Notes: a model not told the origin generated them from the letters alone. DNA of 64,000 nt from Mycobacterium intracellulare ATCC 13950 (GCF_000277125.1 NC_016946.1:4464001-4528000); one strand, 5' to 3'. Shown: positions 1 through 9,882, counted from the first letter of the stretch. Numbers and translations are program-made.

Positions 1-674
1 ATCTTCTCCTGGTGCAACAGGATCACGGGGTCGTCCAGCACGGCCTGCTGGGCATCGAAGTCGGTCACGAAATACGCCGACAGGAAGCCCTTGTCGAAGC
101 CGACGCCCTCGGTGAACTCGAGCTCGGTGCTCAGCGTGGAGGATTCCTCGACGCTGACTACGCCGTCGGTGCCGACCTTGGTCATCGCCTCGCCGACGAG
201 CTCGCCGAGGAGCTGGTCGCGCGACGACACGGTCGCCACCTGGGCGATCGCTTCCTTCCCGGAGACCGGGGTGGCCGACGCCAGCAGGGCCTCGGACACC
301 GCGTCGGCGGCCTTGGAGATTCCCGCACCGAGTTCGATGGGGTTGGCGCCGGCCGCAACCAGGCGCAGGCCGCCCTTGACCAACGCCTGGGCCAGCACGG
401 TCGCCGTGGTGGTCCCGTCGCCGGCGACGTCGTTGGTCTTGGTCGCCACCGACTTCACCAGCTGGGCGCCCAGGTTCTCGAACGGGTCTTCCAGGTCGAT
501 CTCCCGCGCGACGGTGACACCGTCGTTGGTGACCGCGGGCCCGCCGAATGCCTTGGCCAGCACCACATGCCGGCCGCGCGGGCCCAACGTCACGCGTACC
601 GCGTCGGCGAGCGTGTTCACGCCCGCCTCGATGGCGCGGCGCGCCGTTTCGTCGTACTCAATAATCTTGCTCAT
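1..674 (-). CDS. groEL1: 60-kDa chaperonin GroEL1, N-terminal part (runs off left edge)
   Basis: ATP-dependent cytosolic protein-folding chaperonin; only about the first 224 codons lie in the window. The translation begins [18 protein letters not shown] and contains the chaperonin nucleotide-binding signatures VTLGPRGR (about residues 28-35) and [14 protein letters not shown] (about 83-96). The gene follows groES directly on the same strand with a 95-base gap containing a hairpin. In mycobacteria the copy next to groES is GroEL1, while the housekeeping GroEL2 is unlinked; the C-terminal tail that would confirm this (His-rich in GroEL1, GGM-rich in GroEL2) lies outside the window. Expression should follow the CIRCE operator upstream of groES. 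Confidence 0.95.
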   Translation of the reverse strand, partial: MSKIIEYDETARRAIEAGVNTLADAVRVTLGPRGRHVVLAKAFGGPAVTNDGVTVAREIDLEDPFENLGAQLVKSVATKTNDVAGDGTTTATVLAQALVKGGLRLVAAGANPIELGAGISKAADAVSEALLASATPVSGKEAIAQVATVSSRDQLLGELVGEAMTKVGTDGVVSVEESSTLSTELEFTEGVGFDKGFLSAYFVTDFDAQQAVLDDPVILLHQEK

Positions 675-714
675 CAGGCTCCTTCACGCCCCAGCTCTGA
701 GGCTCTAACGCATG

Positions 715-759
715 CCGCCCCGGAAATCACCCGCGCGGACGCGGGGATCGCCGGGGCGG
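715..759 (-). other. Nested hairpin between groES and groEL1
   Basis: A perfect 9-base inverted repeat CCGCCCCGG/CCGGGGCGG (715-723 and 751-759) encloses a second perfect 6-base stem CCCGCG/CGCGGG (730-735 and 740-745). It begins 11 bases after the groES stop and has no T-run. It could be a partial terminator, an RNA stabiliser or a processing site that sets different groES and groEL1 levels. The structure is seen; its role is inferred. Confidence 0.6.
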
Positions 760-769
760 GACACGGTTC

Positions 770-1072
770 TTACTTGGAGACGACAGCCAGCACGTCGCGC
801 GCCGACAGGATCAGGTACTCCTCGCCGTTGTACTTGATCTCGGTGCCGCCGTACTTGCTGTAGATGACGGTGTCGCCTTCCGAGACGTCCAGCGGGATGC
901 GCTTCTCGCCGTCTTCGTCCCACCGGCCGGGGCCGACTGCGACGACGGTGCCTTCCTGCGGCTTCTCCTTGGCGGTGTCGGGAATGACCAGACCGGACGC
1001 GGTCGTGGTCTCGGCCTCGTTGGCCTGCACGAGAATCTTGTCCTCGAGTGGCTTGATGTTCACCTTCGCCAC
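770..1072 (-). CDS. groES: 10-kDa co-chaperonin GroES
   Basis: Heptameric lid of the chaperonin chamber, cytosolic; also the abundant mycobacterial Cpn10 antigen. The 100-residue product begins [15 protein letters not shown] and has the mobile-loop region [12 protein letters not shown] (about residues 21-32) and the conserved [12 protein letters not shown] near 70-80. The frame is open upstream, but the GTG at 1072 is chosen because the family starts MAKV and a TGGAGGG Shine-Dalgarno lies about 8 bases upstream. It is the first gene of the groES-groEL1 operon, with a CIRCE element about 170 bases upstream. Confidence 0.97.
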   Translation of the reverse strand: MAKVNIKPLEDKILVQANEAETTTASGLVIPDTAKEKPQEGTVVAVGPGRWDEDGEKRIPLDVSEGDTVIYSKYGGTEIKYNGEEYLILSARDVLAVVSK

Positions 1073-1240
1073 GATTGGAGCCCTCCAGTGTTTGGGTCGG
1101 GTCCGGGACGAGCCCGGACCGGGAGTTGGTGGCCGGTCCGGGGCGGGCCCGGAACCTGCCGAATTATCAGGTGTTCGGCATTCGTCCATGCCCGAGCGCC
1201 GTCGTCGCGGGTGCCGACACAGGGCGTGGCCGATTGCCAC

Positions 1241-1267
1241 CTAGCACTCTATACACGGGAGTGCTAG
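1241..1267. promoter_or_regulatory. CIRCE operator (HrcA site) for groES-groEL1
   Basis: Perfect inverted repeat CTAGCACTC - 9 bases - GAGTGCTAG, which fits the CIRCE consensus (TTAGCACTC-N9-GAGTGCTAA) with symmetrical changes only in the outermost bases. An extra half-site-like GCACTC follows directly at 1265-1270. HrcA is known to bind CIRCE and repress class I heat-shock operons. The position upstream of groES supports this. Confidence 0.95.
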
Positions 1268-1312
1268 CACTCAAGGGGGCCCCGCTGCTCCCCGCGCGTT
1301 CGCCCTCAGCGA

Positions 1313-2338
1313 TCAGCCGACCTGCGCCTTCACCACCGGCAGGCCCGGGTCGCTGGGCACGTCCAGCGGGGATGGCGGCGCCCCGGCGGCCACCAGATGC
1401 GCGGCGAACGACGCGATCATCGCTCCGTTGTCGGTGCACAGCCGGGGCCTGGGGATGCGCAACGTCAGGCCGCCCGCCGCGCAGCGCTGCTCGGCCAGCT
1501 CCCGCAACCGCGAATTCGCGGCCACTCCCCCGGCGATCAGCAGTGTCGAGACGCCGAGGTCCGTCGCGGCGCGCACGGCCTTGCGGGTCAGCACGTCGGC
1601 CACCGCCTCCTGGAACCCGGCCGCGACGTCGGCGTTCACCGCGTCCGGGTGGCTTTCCAGGTGCCGGGCCACGGCCGTCTTGAGGCCGGAGAAGCTGAAC
1701 GCATAGGGGTCGTCGCGCGGCCCCGTCATGCCGCGCGGGAAGGCGATCGCGTCGCGGTCGCCGGTGCGGGCCAGCTCGTCGAGCACCCTGCCGCCCGGGT
1801 AGCCCAGCCCCAGCAGCCGCGCCACCTTGTCGTAGGCCTCGCCGGCCGCGTCGTCGACGGTGCTGCCCAGCTCGACGATCGGCTCGCCGAGCGAGCGCAC
1901 ATGCAGCAAGTGGGTGTGGCCGCCCGAGACCAGCAGCGCCACGCACTCGGGTAGCGACCCGTGCTCGTAGACGTCGGCGGCCAGGTGCCCGCCCAGATGG
2001 TTCACCGCATAGAACGGAACCCCCCAGGCGGCCGAATAGGCTTTGGCCGCAGCAACTCCCACCAACAGGGCGCCGGCCAGCCCGGGCCCGATCGTGGCGG
2101 CGACGATGTCCGGCCTGTCCAGGCCCGCGGCCGCCAGCGCGCGGCGCATGGCGGGCCCCAACGCCTCCAGGTGCGCGCGCGAGGCGATCTCGGGGACCAC
2201 GCCGCCGAACCGCACGTGTTCGTCGACGCTGGAGGCCACCTCGTCGGCCAGCAGGGTGACGGTGCCGTCGGTGTCCAGCCGCGCGATGCCGACTCCCGTT
2301 TCGTCGCACGACGTTTCGATGGCCAAGATCGTCGTCAC
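1313..2338 (-). CDS. tsaD: tRNA N6-threonylcarbamoyladenosine transferase TsaD
   Basis: Transfers the threonylcarbamoyl group from TC-AMP to A37 of ANN-decoding tRNAs, with TsaB and TsaE. It is a 341-residue ASKHA-fold protein. It starts [17 protein letters not shown], has the metal-binding HLGGH motif (H-x3-H, around residues 109-113), the phosphate-loop [13 protein letters not shown] and the C-terminal CTDNGAMIA. The GTG at 2338 is chosen because it gives the conserved N-terminus and overlaps the rimI stop by 4 bases (GTGA), indicating coupling. It is the last gene of the tsaE-tsaB-rimI-tsaD run. Confidence 0.96.
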   Translation of the reverse strand: MTTILAIETSCDETGVGIARLDTDGTVTLLADEVASSVDEHVRFGGVVPEIASRAHLEALGPAMRRALAAAGLDRPDIVAATIGPGLAGALLVGVAAAKAYSAAWGVPFYAVNHLGGHLAADVYEHGSLPECVALLVSGGHTHLLHVRSLGEPIVELGSTVDDAAGEAYDKVARLLGLGYPGGRVLDELARTGDRDAIAFPRGMTGPRDDPYAFSFSGLKTAVARHLESHPDAVNADVAAGFQEAVADVLTRKAVRAATDLGVSTLLIAGGVAANSRLRELAEQRCAAGGLTLRIPRPRLCTDNGAMIASFAAHLVAAGAPPSPLDVPSDPGLPVVKAQVG

Positions 2339-2796
2339 AGCGCCTCCCGCCGCATGGTGTAGGCGTCGGCGCCGCTGACCCGGTAGTAGCTCCGGCGCAC
2401 GCCGATCTGCTCGAACCCGACACTGCGGTACAGCGCGATGGCCGCCTCGTTGTCGGTGCGCACCTCCAGGTAGACGACGCCGCCGTCGGCGAACGTCAGC
2501 AGCTCGTCGAGCAACCGGCGGCCGATGCCCTGCCCCTGGTAGGCGGGGTCCACGCCGATGGTGTGGACCTCGTGCTCGTAGGGCGGTGTGCGGCCCAATC
2601 GCGAGATGCCGGCGTAGCCGACGAGCGTTCCGCCGACGCGCGCGCCCACGTAATGGTTGTGGGCACTGGCCAATTCGCGGTTGAACGCCGCCGCCGGCCA
2701 TGGATCGTCGCCGTCGAAGAGCTGCGCCTCCAGCTCGGCGCAGCGCTGCGCGTCGGCCCGCGTCAACGCGCCGACGGTCACCGGCTCGGCGATCAT
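2335..2796 (-). CDS. rimI: Ribosomal-protein-alanine N-acetyltransferase RimI (GNAT)
   Basis: Single-domain GNAT acetyltransferase of 153 residues, of normal family length. It shows the acetyl-CoA pyrophosphate-binding signature [14 protein letters not shown] (motif A, near residues 93-106) and motif [23 protein letters not shown]. RimI acetylates the N-terminal Ala of ribosomal protein S18 in E. coli and has broader N-terminal specificity in mycobacteria (family knowledge). It overlaps tsaB (ATGA) and tsaD (GTGA) by 4 bases each; rimI inside the tsa cluster is a common bacterial arrangement. Confidence 0.93.
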   Translation of the reverse strand: MIAEPVTVGALTRADAQRCAELEAQLFDGDDPWPAAAFNRELASAHNHYVGARVGGTLVGYAGISRLGRTPPYEHEVHTIGVDPAYQGQGIGRRLLDELLTFADGGVVYLEVRTDNEAAIALYRSVGFEQIGVRRSYYRVSGADAYTMRREAL

Positions 2797-3416
2797 TGCC
2801 GCGCCGCCAGGGGTTTGGCGTCGGGCCGACGCAGGTACAGGGCCACCAGCGGAGCCGGGTCATCGCGCCAATCCCCCACCGCGGCAACGAGTCCGGCCGG
2901 TGTCGGGTGGATGGGACCGCACACCGGCAGGCCGAACATCGCCGCGTGGTCGGGTGAGCCGGCCACAGCCTGCGCTCCGCCGTGGTCGACGTCGGCGGGG
3001 GCATCAACGCCCGGTCCGCCGGTCCGGACGCCGTCGCGGTAGCGGGCCCAGTAGACCTCGCGCCGTCGGGCGTCGGTCACCACGAGCGCGTCCCCGGTGG
3101 TGTGCACGCCGATGGCGTCCAGGCTGCACACGCCGTGCACCGGGATGCCGAGCGCATGCCCGTAGGCGGCGGCGGTGGCCATCCCGGCCCGCAGGCCGGT
3201 GAACGGACCCGGGCCGCAGCCCACCACGACGGCGTCGAGGTCGACCATTGTCAGCCCCGCATCGGCAAGGGCGGCAAGCACATTCGGGGTCAGGCGTTCG
3301 GCGTGGGCGCGGGCGTCGACGGTGACCCGCTGCGCCAGCGCGCACAGGTCCTCGCGCCGCACGATGCCGGCCGTCACCGCGGGGGTGGAGGTGTCGAGGG
3401 CAAGGACGATGCTCAT
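2793..3416 (-). CDS. tsaB: t6A biosynthesis protein TsaB
   Basis: Inactive ASKHA-fold paralogue of TsaD that scaffolds the t6A complex. The 207-residue product begins [17 protein letters not shown] and contains [20 protein letters not shown] (about residues 64-83), both typical of TsaB. It lacks the HxxxH metal motif of TsaD, as expected. Its ATG overlaps the tsaE stop by 4 bases. Confidence 0.94.
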   Translation of the reverse strand: MSIVLALDTSTPAVTAGIVRREDLCALAQRVTVDARAHAERLTPNVLAALADAGLTMVDLDAVVVGCGPGPFTGLRAGMATAAAYGHALGIPVHGVCSLDAIGVHTTGDALVVTDARRREVYWARYRDGVRTGGPGVDAPADVDHGGAQAVAGSPDHAAMFGLPVCGPIHPTPAGLVAAVGDWRDDPAPLVALYLRRPDAKPLAARQ

Positions 3417-3898
3417 GGGTGCGCCTCACCGCCGGCCCACTGCCAGGTCGCGATCCGCACGTCGGACCCGCTGAGGCGTTCCAGCCTGATGTCGAGGTGG
3501 CGTTCCGCGAGGCGCTCGACCAGACCTTCACCCCATTCCACCACGACGACAGCGTCGTCGAGATCGCTGTCCAAGTCCAGCGAATCGAGCTCACCGAGCA
3601 GGTCTGCGCCCTGGTTGTCGGTGTGGTCGAGCAACCGGTACATGTCGACGTGAATCATCGTCGGGGCGCCCTCCCGTCGCGGCGGATGCACCCGCGCCAA
3701 CACGTAGGACGGCGAGGTGACCGGGCCGTCGACGTCCATGGCCGCGGCAATCCCCTTGGCCAGCACGGTCTTTCCCGCACCGAGCGGACCGGAGAGCACC
3801 ACCACGTCGCCCGCCCGCAGCTGCTCACCGAGCCGGGTCCCCAACGCGATCGTGTCCTCGACGCGCTCGCAGGTCGCGGTGCCCTCACCCTTACCCAC
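3413..3898 (-). CDS. tsaE: t6A biosynthesis ATPase TsaE
   Basis: P-loop ATPase that resets the TsaB-TsaD complex. It has Walker A GPLGAGKTVLAKG (about residues 36-48), the switch segment TSPSYVLA, and VVVVEWGEGL near 120. The frame is open much further upstream, but GTG at 3898 is preferred because it overlaps the preceding hydrolase by only 8 bases and gives a 161-residue protein of family length. The start is likely rather than certain. Confidence 0.92.
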   Translation of the reverse strand: MGKGEGTATCERVEDTIALGTRLGEQLRAGDVVVLSGPLGAGKTVLAKGIAAAMDVDGPVTSPSYVLARVHPPRREGAPTMIHVDMYRLLDHTDNQGADLLGELDSLDLDSDLDDAVVVVEWGEGLVERLAERHLDIRLERLSGSDVRIATWQWAGGEAHP

Positions 3899-5003
3899 GA
3901 CGCCACAGCCTTTCCCGTATCCGCCGCAGCCGCAGCGCCGCCTTGGTCGGGGTGGCACGCCTGACCAGCCGCACCAGGCCACCGTTGATCGCCTCCGGCT
4001 TGTCCAGCAGCGCCAGGTGACTCGCGCCGACGACGATGACCAACTCGGACCGCGGCAGGCTGGCGGCCATCTTTCGCGAATACTCGTCCGGGGTGAGCAG
4101 GTCGTGGTCCCCGCAGGCGATCAGGGTCGGGACCCGCAGCAGGGTCCACAGCCCGGCGGTTTCGTCGTGCTTTTCCAACGCGTCCAGAAACCCCACCATG
4201 GTGGGTATCGGCGTGCTGTTCATCATCCGCTGCGAGAACGCGTCCAGGCTCCGGCTGACCTGCAGATCGCTGTAGGACGCGGCGCGCAGCACCGGGCCGA
4301 TCAGCGAGCGGGATACGTTGCGCCCGCGGTGCATCAGGTTCGGCGCGGACCGCGCGGCGACCCGGACCGCTTCCAGCGCAGGGTTTTTCAGGATCTCGCC
4401 CAGTGGTGATCTCGCCACACCTTCGGCCGCCGAGGAAATCAGCGCGGCGCCCACGATTCGGCGCCCGTACTGTTCGGGGAACTGGCGGGCGTGCGACAAC
4501 ACCGTCATGCCGCCCATCGAGTGGCCCACCAGCACGATCATTCCGCGCGGCACCACCGCGTTCAGCACGGTCTGCAGGTCCCTGCCGAGCTGGGTCAGCG
4601 TGTAGGTCTCGGGCTCGGCCTCGCCGGATCGGCCGTGGCCACGCTGGTCGTAGAAGACCATGCGCACGTCGGGGCCCAACTGGTCGGGCAGCCGGGTCCG
4701 CTGAAAGTGGAAGGCCCCCATCTGCAGGCAGAATCCGTGCACGAACACCAGCGTCAGCGGCGCGTCGGCGGGGCCCGCGTCGCGGACCGCGAGCGGCACC
4801 CCGTCGGGCGTGGTCACCACCAGGCTGCGGTCGTCCTCGAGCCGGTTGAAATCCTCGTGGGCGTAAGGGTCTTCGACCGTGGCGCGTTGGGTGATCGAGC
4901 GGCGGGCCGAGGCTCCGATGATCGTGGCGATGGCCGTCAGCCCCGCACCACCCGCAAGCCATGCCCTGCCCCTATAGCGCCTGCGGGTTCCGTCAGGGCT
5001 CAA
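3891..5003 (-). CDS. Alpha/beta hydrolase, membrane-anchored
   Basis: 370-residue alpha/beta-hydrolase of unknown substrate. It has an N-terminal hydrophobic segment (about residues 15-33, [19 protein letters not shown]) that could anchor it in the membrane, then the oxyanion region [16 protein letters not shown], the nucleophile elbow GHSMGG, the acid GDHDLLTPD and the base GASHLALL, so the triad is complete. The start is a TTG overlapping the alr stop by 11 bases. Downstream it overlaps tsaE by 8 bases, so alr, hydrolase and the tsa genes look like one transcript. It may be an esterase or epoxide-hydrolase-like enzyme; the sequence does not decide. Confidence 0.85.
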   Translation of the reverse strand: MSPDGTRRRYRGRAWLAGGAGLTAIATIIGASARRSITQRATVEDPYAHEDFNRLEDDRSLVVTTPDGVPLAVRDAGPADAPLTLVFVHGFCLQMGAFHFQRTRLPDQLGPDVRMVFYDQRGHGRSGEAEPETYTLTQLGRDLQTVLNAVVPRGMIVLVGHSMGGMTVLSHARQFPEQYGRRIVGAALISSAAEGVARSPLGEILKNPALEAVRVAARSAPNLMHRGRNVSRSLIGPVLRAASYSDLQVSRSLDAFSQRMMNSTPIPTMVGFLDALEKHDETAGLWTLLRVPTLIACGDHDLLTPDEYSRKMAASLPRSELVIVVGASHLALLDKPEAINGGLVRLVRRATPTKAALRLRRIRERLWRRG

Positions 5004-6177
5004 TGGTTCGCGCCTCGCGGTAGGTCCTGGTGATCCGCCCGCGGGGGCTGGTCACCACTTCGTAGTGGATGGTGCCGAGCAGATCCGCCCAATCCTGCGC
5101 GGTGGGTTCGCCGCTCGCGCCGGGACCGAACAGGATCGCCTCGTCGCCCTCGGCGACATCGGTGGGGCCGGGTCCCAGGTCGACGACGAACTGGTCCATG
5201 CAGATCCGCCCGACCCCCGGTCGGCGCCGGCCGTTGATCAACACCTCCAGGCGGTTGCCCAGGGACCGGAAGACGCCGTCGGCATAGCCCACCGGCAGCA
5301 GCGCGAGGGTGGTGTCTCGCCGCGCGGTCCAGGTGTGCCCGTAGGACACGCTCTCGCCCGCACGAATCGACTTCACCAGTGCCACCGGGCATTTCACTGT
5401 CATCGCCGGAATCAGTCCCATGTCGCCGCGCTCGGGAACCGGGCTCAGTCCGTACACCGCGATGCCGGGGCGCACCATGTCGAAGGCGAGGTCGGGCCGC
5501 GACATCGTGGCCGACGAGTTCGACAGGTGCGCGGCCTCGTACCGCACCCCCTGATCGCGCGCCTGGGCGAGCATCTCGGTAAACCGTTGGGCCTGAAGGT
5601 CGTTGACCGGGTTGGCGGGTTGGTCTGCGTACACCATGTGGGACATCAGGCCGCGCAGCACGATGGCGTTCTCGGCGACGGCGCGGCGGAGCGCGGTCAG
5701 CATCGACGGGTAGTGCTCCGGCGGTACGCCGTTGCGATTCAGCCCGGTGTCGACCTTGACGGTGACCGTCGCGGTCCGGCCGGTGCGGCGCACGGCGTCG
5801 AGCAGCTCGTCGAGCTGGCGCTCCGACGACACGGCGATCTGGACGTCGGCCAGCAGCGCGGGCCCGAAGTCGAAGCCGGGTGGGTGCAGCCAGGCCAGCA
5901 CCGGCGCGCGGACGCCGTCGGCGCGCAGCGCCAGCGCTTCGTCGACGGTGGCCACACCCAGCTCGGCGGCCCCCGCGGCCAGCGCGGCGCGCGCCGTCTG
6001 GGCGGCTCCGTGGCCGTACCCGTCGGCCTTGACGACGGCCATCACCTGCGCGCCGCCGGCCTGCTCGCACAGCAGCCGCACGTTGTGCGCGATGGCGCCG
6101 AGGTCCACCAGGGCCTCGGCGAGGAGGCCCGGTGTCAGGGATATCGGCGTAGCGGCCCGCCCGGTCATGGGCGCCAT
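4993..6177 (-). CDS. alr: Alanine racemase
   Basis: PLP enzyme that makes D-alanine for peptidoglycan; the target of D-cycloserine. It carries the PLP-lysine motif [12 protein letters not shown] close to the N-terminus, the [11 protein letters not shown] segment, HLSNSSATM, and the second-base region around [14 protein letters not shown]. The frame is open to 6255, but those extra codons would run through an inverted repeat (6201-6266), so the ATG at 6177 (or 6168) is preferred, giving about 394 residues. It is followed by the overlapping hydrolase gene. Confidence 0.94.
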   Translation of the reverse strand: MAPMTGRAATPISLTPGLLAEALVDLGAIAHNVRLLCEQAGGAQVMAVVKADGYGHGAAQTARAALAAGAAELGVATVDEALALRADGVRAPVLAWLHPPGFDFGPALLADVQIAVSSERQLDELLDAVRRTGRTATVTVKVDTGLNRNGVPPEHYPSMLTALRRAVAENAIVLRGLMSHMVYADQPANPVNDLQAQRFTEMLAQARDQGVRYEAAHLSNSSATMSRPDLAFDMVRPGIAVYGLSPVPERGDMGLIPAMTVKCPVALVKSIRAGESVSYGHTWTARRDTTLALLPVGYADGVFRSLGNRLEVLINGRRRPGVGRICMDQFVVDLGPGPTDVAEGDEAILFGPGASGEPTAQDWADLLGTIHYEVVTSPRGRITRTYREARTIEP

Positions 6178-6200
6178 TGTCCCAGAACCGCGCCGCACGC

Positions 6201-6266
6201 CGCCGAGCGTGGACTTGTTGGCGAGATTTCGGCGTGATCGGCGCAACAACTCCACGCTCGACGGCG
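6201..6266. repeat. Imperfect inverted repeat, copy 1 of an intergenic element
   Basis: The left arm 6201-6220 pairs with the right arm 6244-6266 (CAACAACTCCACGCTCGACG and following) with one mismatch and a 3-base bulge. An 18-base core, CGGCGCAACAACTCCACG at 6239-6256, recurs exactly at 55131-55148, also within an inverted repeat in an intergenic gap. It lies between gadB (stop 6280) and alr (start 6177), so it may act as a terminator or attenuator. Confidence 0.7.
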
Positions 6267-6279
6267 CGGCGCCACCACC

Positions 6280-7662
6280 TCAGTGCGCGAAGTGCTGATC
6301 CGCGTAGTGGCCGCCGGGCCGGAGCTTGTCCAGCGAACTGAGCGCCGAGACGGCGTCATCGTGCAGGGCCCGGGCCAGGTCGGCGGACAGGCCCTCGCGC
6401 ACCACGATGCGCAGCACGGAGACGTTGGTGGCGTTGTCCGGCATGGTGTAGGCGGGCACCTGCCAGCCGTAGGTCCGAAGCTCGTGGGAGACGTCGAACT
6501 CGGTGTAGCCGCGGTCCTTGGACAGCCGGAACGCGACCACGGGGATCGCCGAGCCGTCGGAGACCAGCTCGCAGTGCTCGCTGACCCGCAGCTGCTCACC
6601 GAGCCAGCGCGCCGTCCCGGACAGCGCCTGCATGACCTTGGTGTAGCCCTCCCGGCCGAGCCGCAGGAAGTTGTAGTACTGGCCGACCACCTGGTTACCG
6701 GGCCGGGAGAAGTTCAGCGTGAAGGTCGGCATGTCGCCGCCGAGATAGTTGACCCGGAACACCAGGTCGTCGGGCAGGTACTCCTTGCTGCGCCACACCA
6801 CGAACCCGACGCCGGGATAGGTCAGCCCGTACTTGTGGCCGCTGACGTTGATCGACACCACCCGGGGCAGCCGGAAGTCCCACTTGAGCTCGGGGTGCAG
6901 GAAGGGCACCACGAACCCGCCGCTGGCGGCGTCGACGTGCACCGGGACGTCCACACCGCCGCCGGCGGCCAGCTTGTCCAGCGCGCCGCAGATGTCGGCG
7001 ACCGGCTCCAGCTCGCCGGTGTAGGTGGTGCCCAGGATCGCCACCACGCCGATGGTGTTCTCGTCGACGGCGTCGACGACCTGTTCGGGGGTGATGACGT
7101 AGCGGCCCTCCTCCATCGGCAGGTAGCGGGGCTCGACGTCGAAGTAGCGGCAGAACTTCTCCCAGACCACCTGGACGTTGGACCCCATCACCAGGTTCGG
7201 GGTGCGGCCCTTCCAGTCCTTGCCGATTTTCGCGCGCCACCGCCACTTCATCGCCAGCCCGCCGAGCATCACCGCCTCGCTGGAGCCGATCGTGGACACC
7301 CCGCACGCGCTGTAGGGGTCGGCGTCGTTCAGGCCGTCGGCGTGGAACAGGTCGGCCACCATGCACACGCAGCGCTGCTCGATGGCCGCGGTCGCCGGGT
7401 ACTCGTCCTTGTCGATCATGTTCTTGTCGAACGTCTCGGCCATCAGCTTGCCGGCCTCGGGGTCCATCCAGGTGGTGACGAAGGTGGCCAGGTTCAGCCG
7501 CGAGCTCCCGTCGAGCATCAGCTCGTCGTGGATGAAGCGGTAGGCGGCGTCGGGATCCATCGATTCGTCGGGCATCCGCAGTGCGGGGACCGGCGCGGTG
7601 AACAGCCGGCCCGTGTAGGCGGGGGCGATGGAGTGCGCGGGCAGCGAAGGGTGTTGTGGCAC
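6280..7662 (-). CDS. gadB: Glutamate decarboxylase
   Basis: PLP-dependent decarboxylase that converts glutamate to GABA, consuming a proton (acid resistance, GABA shunt). At 460 residues it is full length. The PLP-lysine motif is INVSGHKYGL, preceded by HVDAASGGFVVPF with the cofactor-pairing Asp. The substrate-site segments TSGS-like STIGSSEA and WMDPEAG are present. The start is GTG at 7662 with AGAGGA about 8 bases upstream. It lies 21 bases downstream of the nnr gene, probably on the same transcript. Confidence 0.95.
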   Translation of the reverse strand: MPQHPSLPAHSIAPAYTGRLFTAPVPALRMPDESMDPDAAYRFIHDELMLDGSSRLNLATFVTTWMDPEAGKLMAETFDKNMIDKDEYPATAAIEQRCVCMVADLFHADGLNDADPYSACGVSTIGSSEAVMLGGLAMKWRWRAKIGKDWKGRTPNLVMGSNVQVVWEKFCRYFDVEPRYLPMEEGRYVITPEQVVDAVDENTIGVVAILGTTYTGELEPVADICGALDKLAAGGGVDVPVHVDAASGGFVVPFLHPELKWDFRLPRVVSINVSGHKYGLTYPGVGFVVWRSKEYLPDDLVFRVNYLGGDMPTFTLNFSRPGNQVVGQYYNFLRLGREGYTKVMQALSGTARWLGEQLRVSEHCELVSDGSAIPVVAFRLSKDRGYTEFDVSHELRTYGWQVPAYTMPDNATNVSVLRIVVREGLSADLARALHDDAVSALSSLDKLRPGGHYADQHFAH

Positions 7663-7683
7663 TGGGGAATCCTCTCGATAGGT

Positions 7684-9105
7684 CTACAGGGCGGCCAGGG
7701 CGGCTCGGATGTGTGGCACCATGCGCGAGGCCGAGGTGGGCGCGTCGCCGGGGCCCGGGTCGGCGGCCGAGCTCGCCGCCGCGCGCGCGTGGACGAAGGC
7801 CGCGGCCGCGGCCGCCTCCCCCGGCGGCAGGCCCGCCGCCAGCAGCGCGCCGATCATGCCGGACAGCACGTCGCCGGAGCCGGCGGTGGCCGCCCACGAC
7901 TGCCCGGCCGGGCTGAGGTAGACCGGACCGCCTGGATCGGCGACGACCGTGACGTTCCCCTTGAGCAACACCGTGGCGCCGAACGCGTCGGCCAGCTTGC
8001 GGCACGCACCCACCCGGTCATCACCGGGGGGGTTACCCGCGAGGCGGGCGAATTCACCCGCGTGCGGGGTCAGCACCGTCGGCGCGCTGCGTTCGGCGAC
8101 CAGTTCGGGATGGGCCGCCAGGATGGTCAGCCCGTCGGCGTCCACGATCACCGGCAGGTCGGTGTCGAGCGCGAACCACAGCGCCGCGGCCCCGGCGTTG
8201 TCGGTGCCCAACCCCGGCCCGACGACCCAGGACTGCACCCGCCCGGCCGACGCGGGGGTGGGCGAGGCGATCACCTCGGGCCAGTGGGCGAGCACCTCGC
8301 GGTGCGCGCTGCCGGCGTAGCGGACCATCCCGGAGGTCGCCGCGACGGCGGCGCCGGTGCACAGCACGGCCGCACCCGGGTACGTCGACGAGCCGGCCAT
8401 CACGCCGGTGACACCCTGGGTGTACTTGTCGTCGTGGGGCCCCGGCACCGGCCAGCGTGCCGCCACGTCGGCGGCCTCGAAGCCCAGCACGTCCGTGGCG
8501 GGCAGGTCCAGGCCGATGTCGATCAGCCGCACCCGCCCGCACTCGCCGAGCGCGTGCACGGGTTTGAGCCCGCCGAAGGTGACGGTCAGGACGGCGCGCA
8601 CGGCGGGGCCGCTGGTGGCCCCGGTGGCCGCGTCGATGCCACTGGGGATGTCGACGGCAACCACCGGGATCCCCGCGTCATCGACCGCGGCGAACACCTC
8701 GGCCGCGGCGGGCCGCAACGCCCCCGACCCGGAGATGCCCACCACCCCGTCGATGACGAGATCGGTTGCGGGCGAGACGCTTTCGACGATCCTGCCGCCC
8801 GCCCTGCGGAACGCCGCCAGCCCCTTGCGGTGGGTGCGCTCGGGGTTGAGCAGGATCGCGTCGGCGGCCGCACCGCGACGGCGCACGAAGGTGGCCGCCC
8901 ACAGCGCGTCACCGCCGTTGTCTCCGGAGCCGACGACCGCGCACACCCGTCGCCCGCTCACCCCGCCGGTGCGGGCCGCCAACTCGCCGATGATCTCGGC
9001 GGCCAGCCCGTAGGCCGCGCGCCGCATCAGGGCGCCGTCAGGCAGGCTGACCAGCAGCGGCGCCTCGGCCTGGCGGATCGCGTCTACGGAGTAGTAATGC
9101 CGCAT
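7684..9105 (-). CDS. nnr: Bifunctional NAD(P)HX epimerase/dehydratase
   Basis: Repairs hydrated NADH/NADPH. The N-terminal YjeF_N epimerase domain (about residues 1-205) contains VVGSGDNGGDALWAA and the VVAVDIPSGIDA segment. The C-terminal ADP-dependent dehydratase (about 215-473) contains VVGPGLG, LTPHAGEFARL and the catalytic GSGDVLSGMIGALLAAG. At 473 residues it has the usual fused length. It ends 21 bases before gadB. Confidence 0.94.
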   Translation of the reverse strand: MRHYYSVDAIRQAEAPLLVSLPDGALMRRAAYGLAAEIIGELAARTGGVSGRRVCAVVGSGDNGGDALWAATFVRRRGAAADAILLNPERTHRKGLAAFRRAGGRIVESVSPATDLVIDGVVGISGSGALRPAAAEVFAAVDDAGIPVVAVDIPSGIDAATGATSGPAVRAVLTVTFGGLKPVHALGECGRVRLIDIGLDLPATDVLGFEAADVAARWPVPGPHDDKYTQGVTGVMAGSSTYPGAAVLCTGAAVAATSGMVRYAGSAHREVLAHWPEVIASPTPASAGRVQSWVVGPGLGTDNAGAAALWFALDTDLPVIVDADGLTILAAHPELVAERSAPTVLTPHAGEFARLAGNPPGDDRVGACRKLADAFGATVLLKGNVTVVADPGGPVYLSPAGQSWAATAGSGDVLSGMIGALLAAGLPPGEAAAAAAFVHARAAASSAADPGPGDAPTSASRMVPHIRAALAAL

Positions 9106-9171
9106 CAGAGCCAGATTACGTGTCGCCGTCGCGGGGGCTTGGCGCCCACCATCTTTCGCCGCGGACCGCCA

Positions 9172-9882
9172 TCAGCTCGGGGGCACGCTGCGGCGCGCCA
9201 TGGCCTTGAGTCGCGCGGGACTCAATTGCCGGCTGCGCCGGGACCGGGTGCGGGTCATCGGGTAGAAGCACAGTCCGATGAGGATCGAGGCGAAATGCCC
9301 GATCGCGGTGAAGTCGAGGTCGACGCGGTCCATCGTGATCAGCGGGAAGCCGAAGATGACGAACAGCACCCCCAGATAGCCCCAGCGCCAGGGCCGGGCG
9401 ATGTGGTAGGCCAGCACGGCCATCACGCCGACGAGGAAATAGCTGACCCCGATGTCGCGGGCGTGCACGAGGCGTTGCGACGCATCGCGTTCCTCGATCG
9501 CGAAGTAGAGGATGCCCTCGCTGATGTAGGTGGCCAGGATGTGAGAGCTCAATCCCACACTGAGCCAGCGCAGCTGACCGAGCCAATGCTCGGCCGGCGC
9601 GAGAAACAGGGTGAACAGCAGCAGGTAGGGCTCGAAGCTTTTGCCGTCGATCCACAGCAGGCTGGAAAACAGTACGTGGAGTGGATCCTTGCCCAATTCG
9701 TGAATGTTGGTGGAGCGGTGCAACAACACCGAGTGCAACTGCCGGCCGGTGAGATGGTTCTGGATGATCGTCGTGACCATCAGCACCAACAGCCAGCCGT
9801 AGGTCAGCGGCGCGGTGCTGACGAAATGCCACACCGCCAGCGTCATGCTGCGCACTCGTGCTCGAACCGATGCAGGCGCCAC
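9172..9882 (-). CDS. Rhomboid-like multi-pass membrane protein
   Basis: 236-residue membrane protein with about six hydrophobic segments (near 25-45, 85-100, 106-125, 146-165, 167-185 and 197-212). Position and length match the H37Rv Rv3434c type. The segment RDIGVSYFLVG resembles the rhomboid GxS nucleophile turn, and the last membrane helix AIGHFASILIG resembles the rhomboid HxxxxxxG helix, but the canonical GxSG is GVSY here. It could be an inactive or divergent rhomboid. Start is GTG; an ATG at 9846 is an alternative. Confidence 0.75.
   Translation of the reverse strand: MAPASVRARVRSMTLAVWHFVSTAPLTYGWLLVLMVTTIIQNHLTGRQLHSVLLHRSTNIHELGKDPLHVLFSSLLWIDGKSFEPYLLLFTLFLAPAEHWLGQLRWLSVGLSSHILATYISEGILYFAIEERDASQRLVHARDIGVSYFLVGVMAVLAYHIARPWRWGYLGVLFVIFGFPLITMDRVDLDFTAIGHFASILIGLCFYPMTRTRSRRSRQLSPARLKAMARRSVPPS

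Noticed and set aside
4993..6255. Longer alr with start at 6255
   Set aside because: The added 26 codons run through an inverted repeat and have no similarity to the family.
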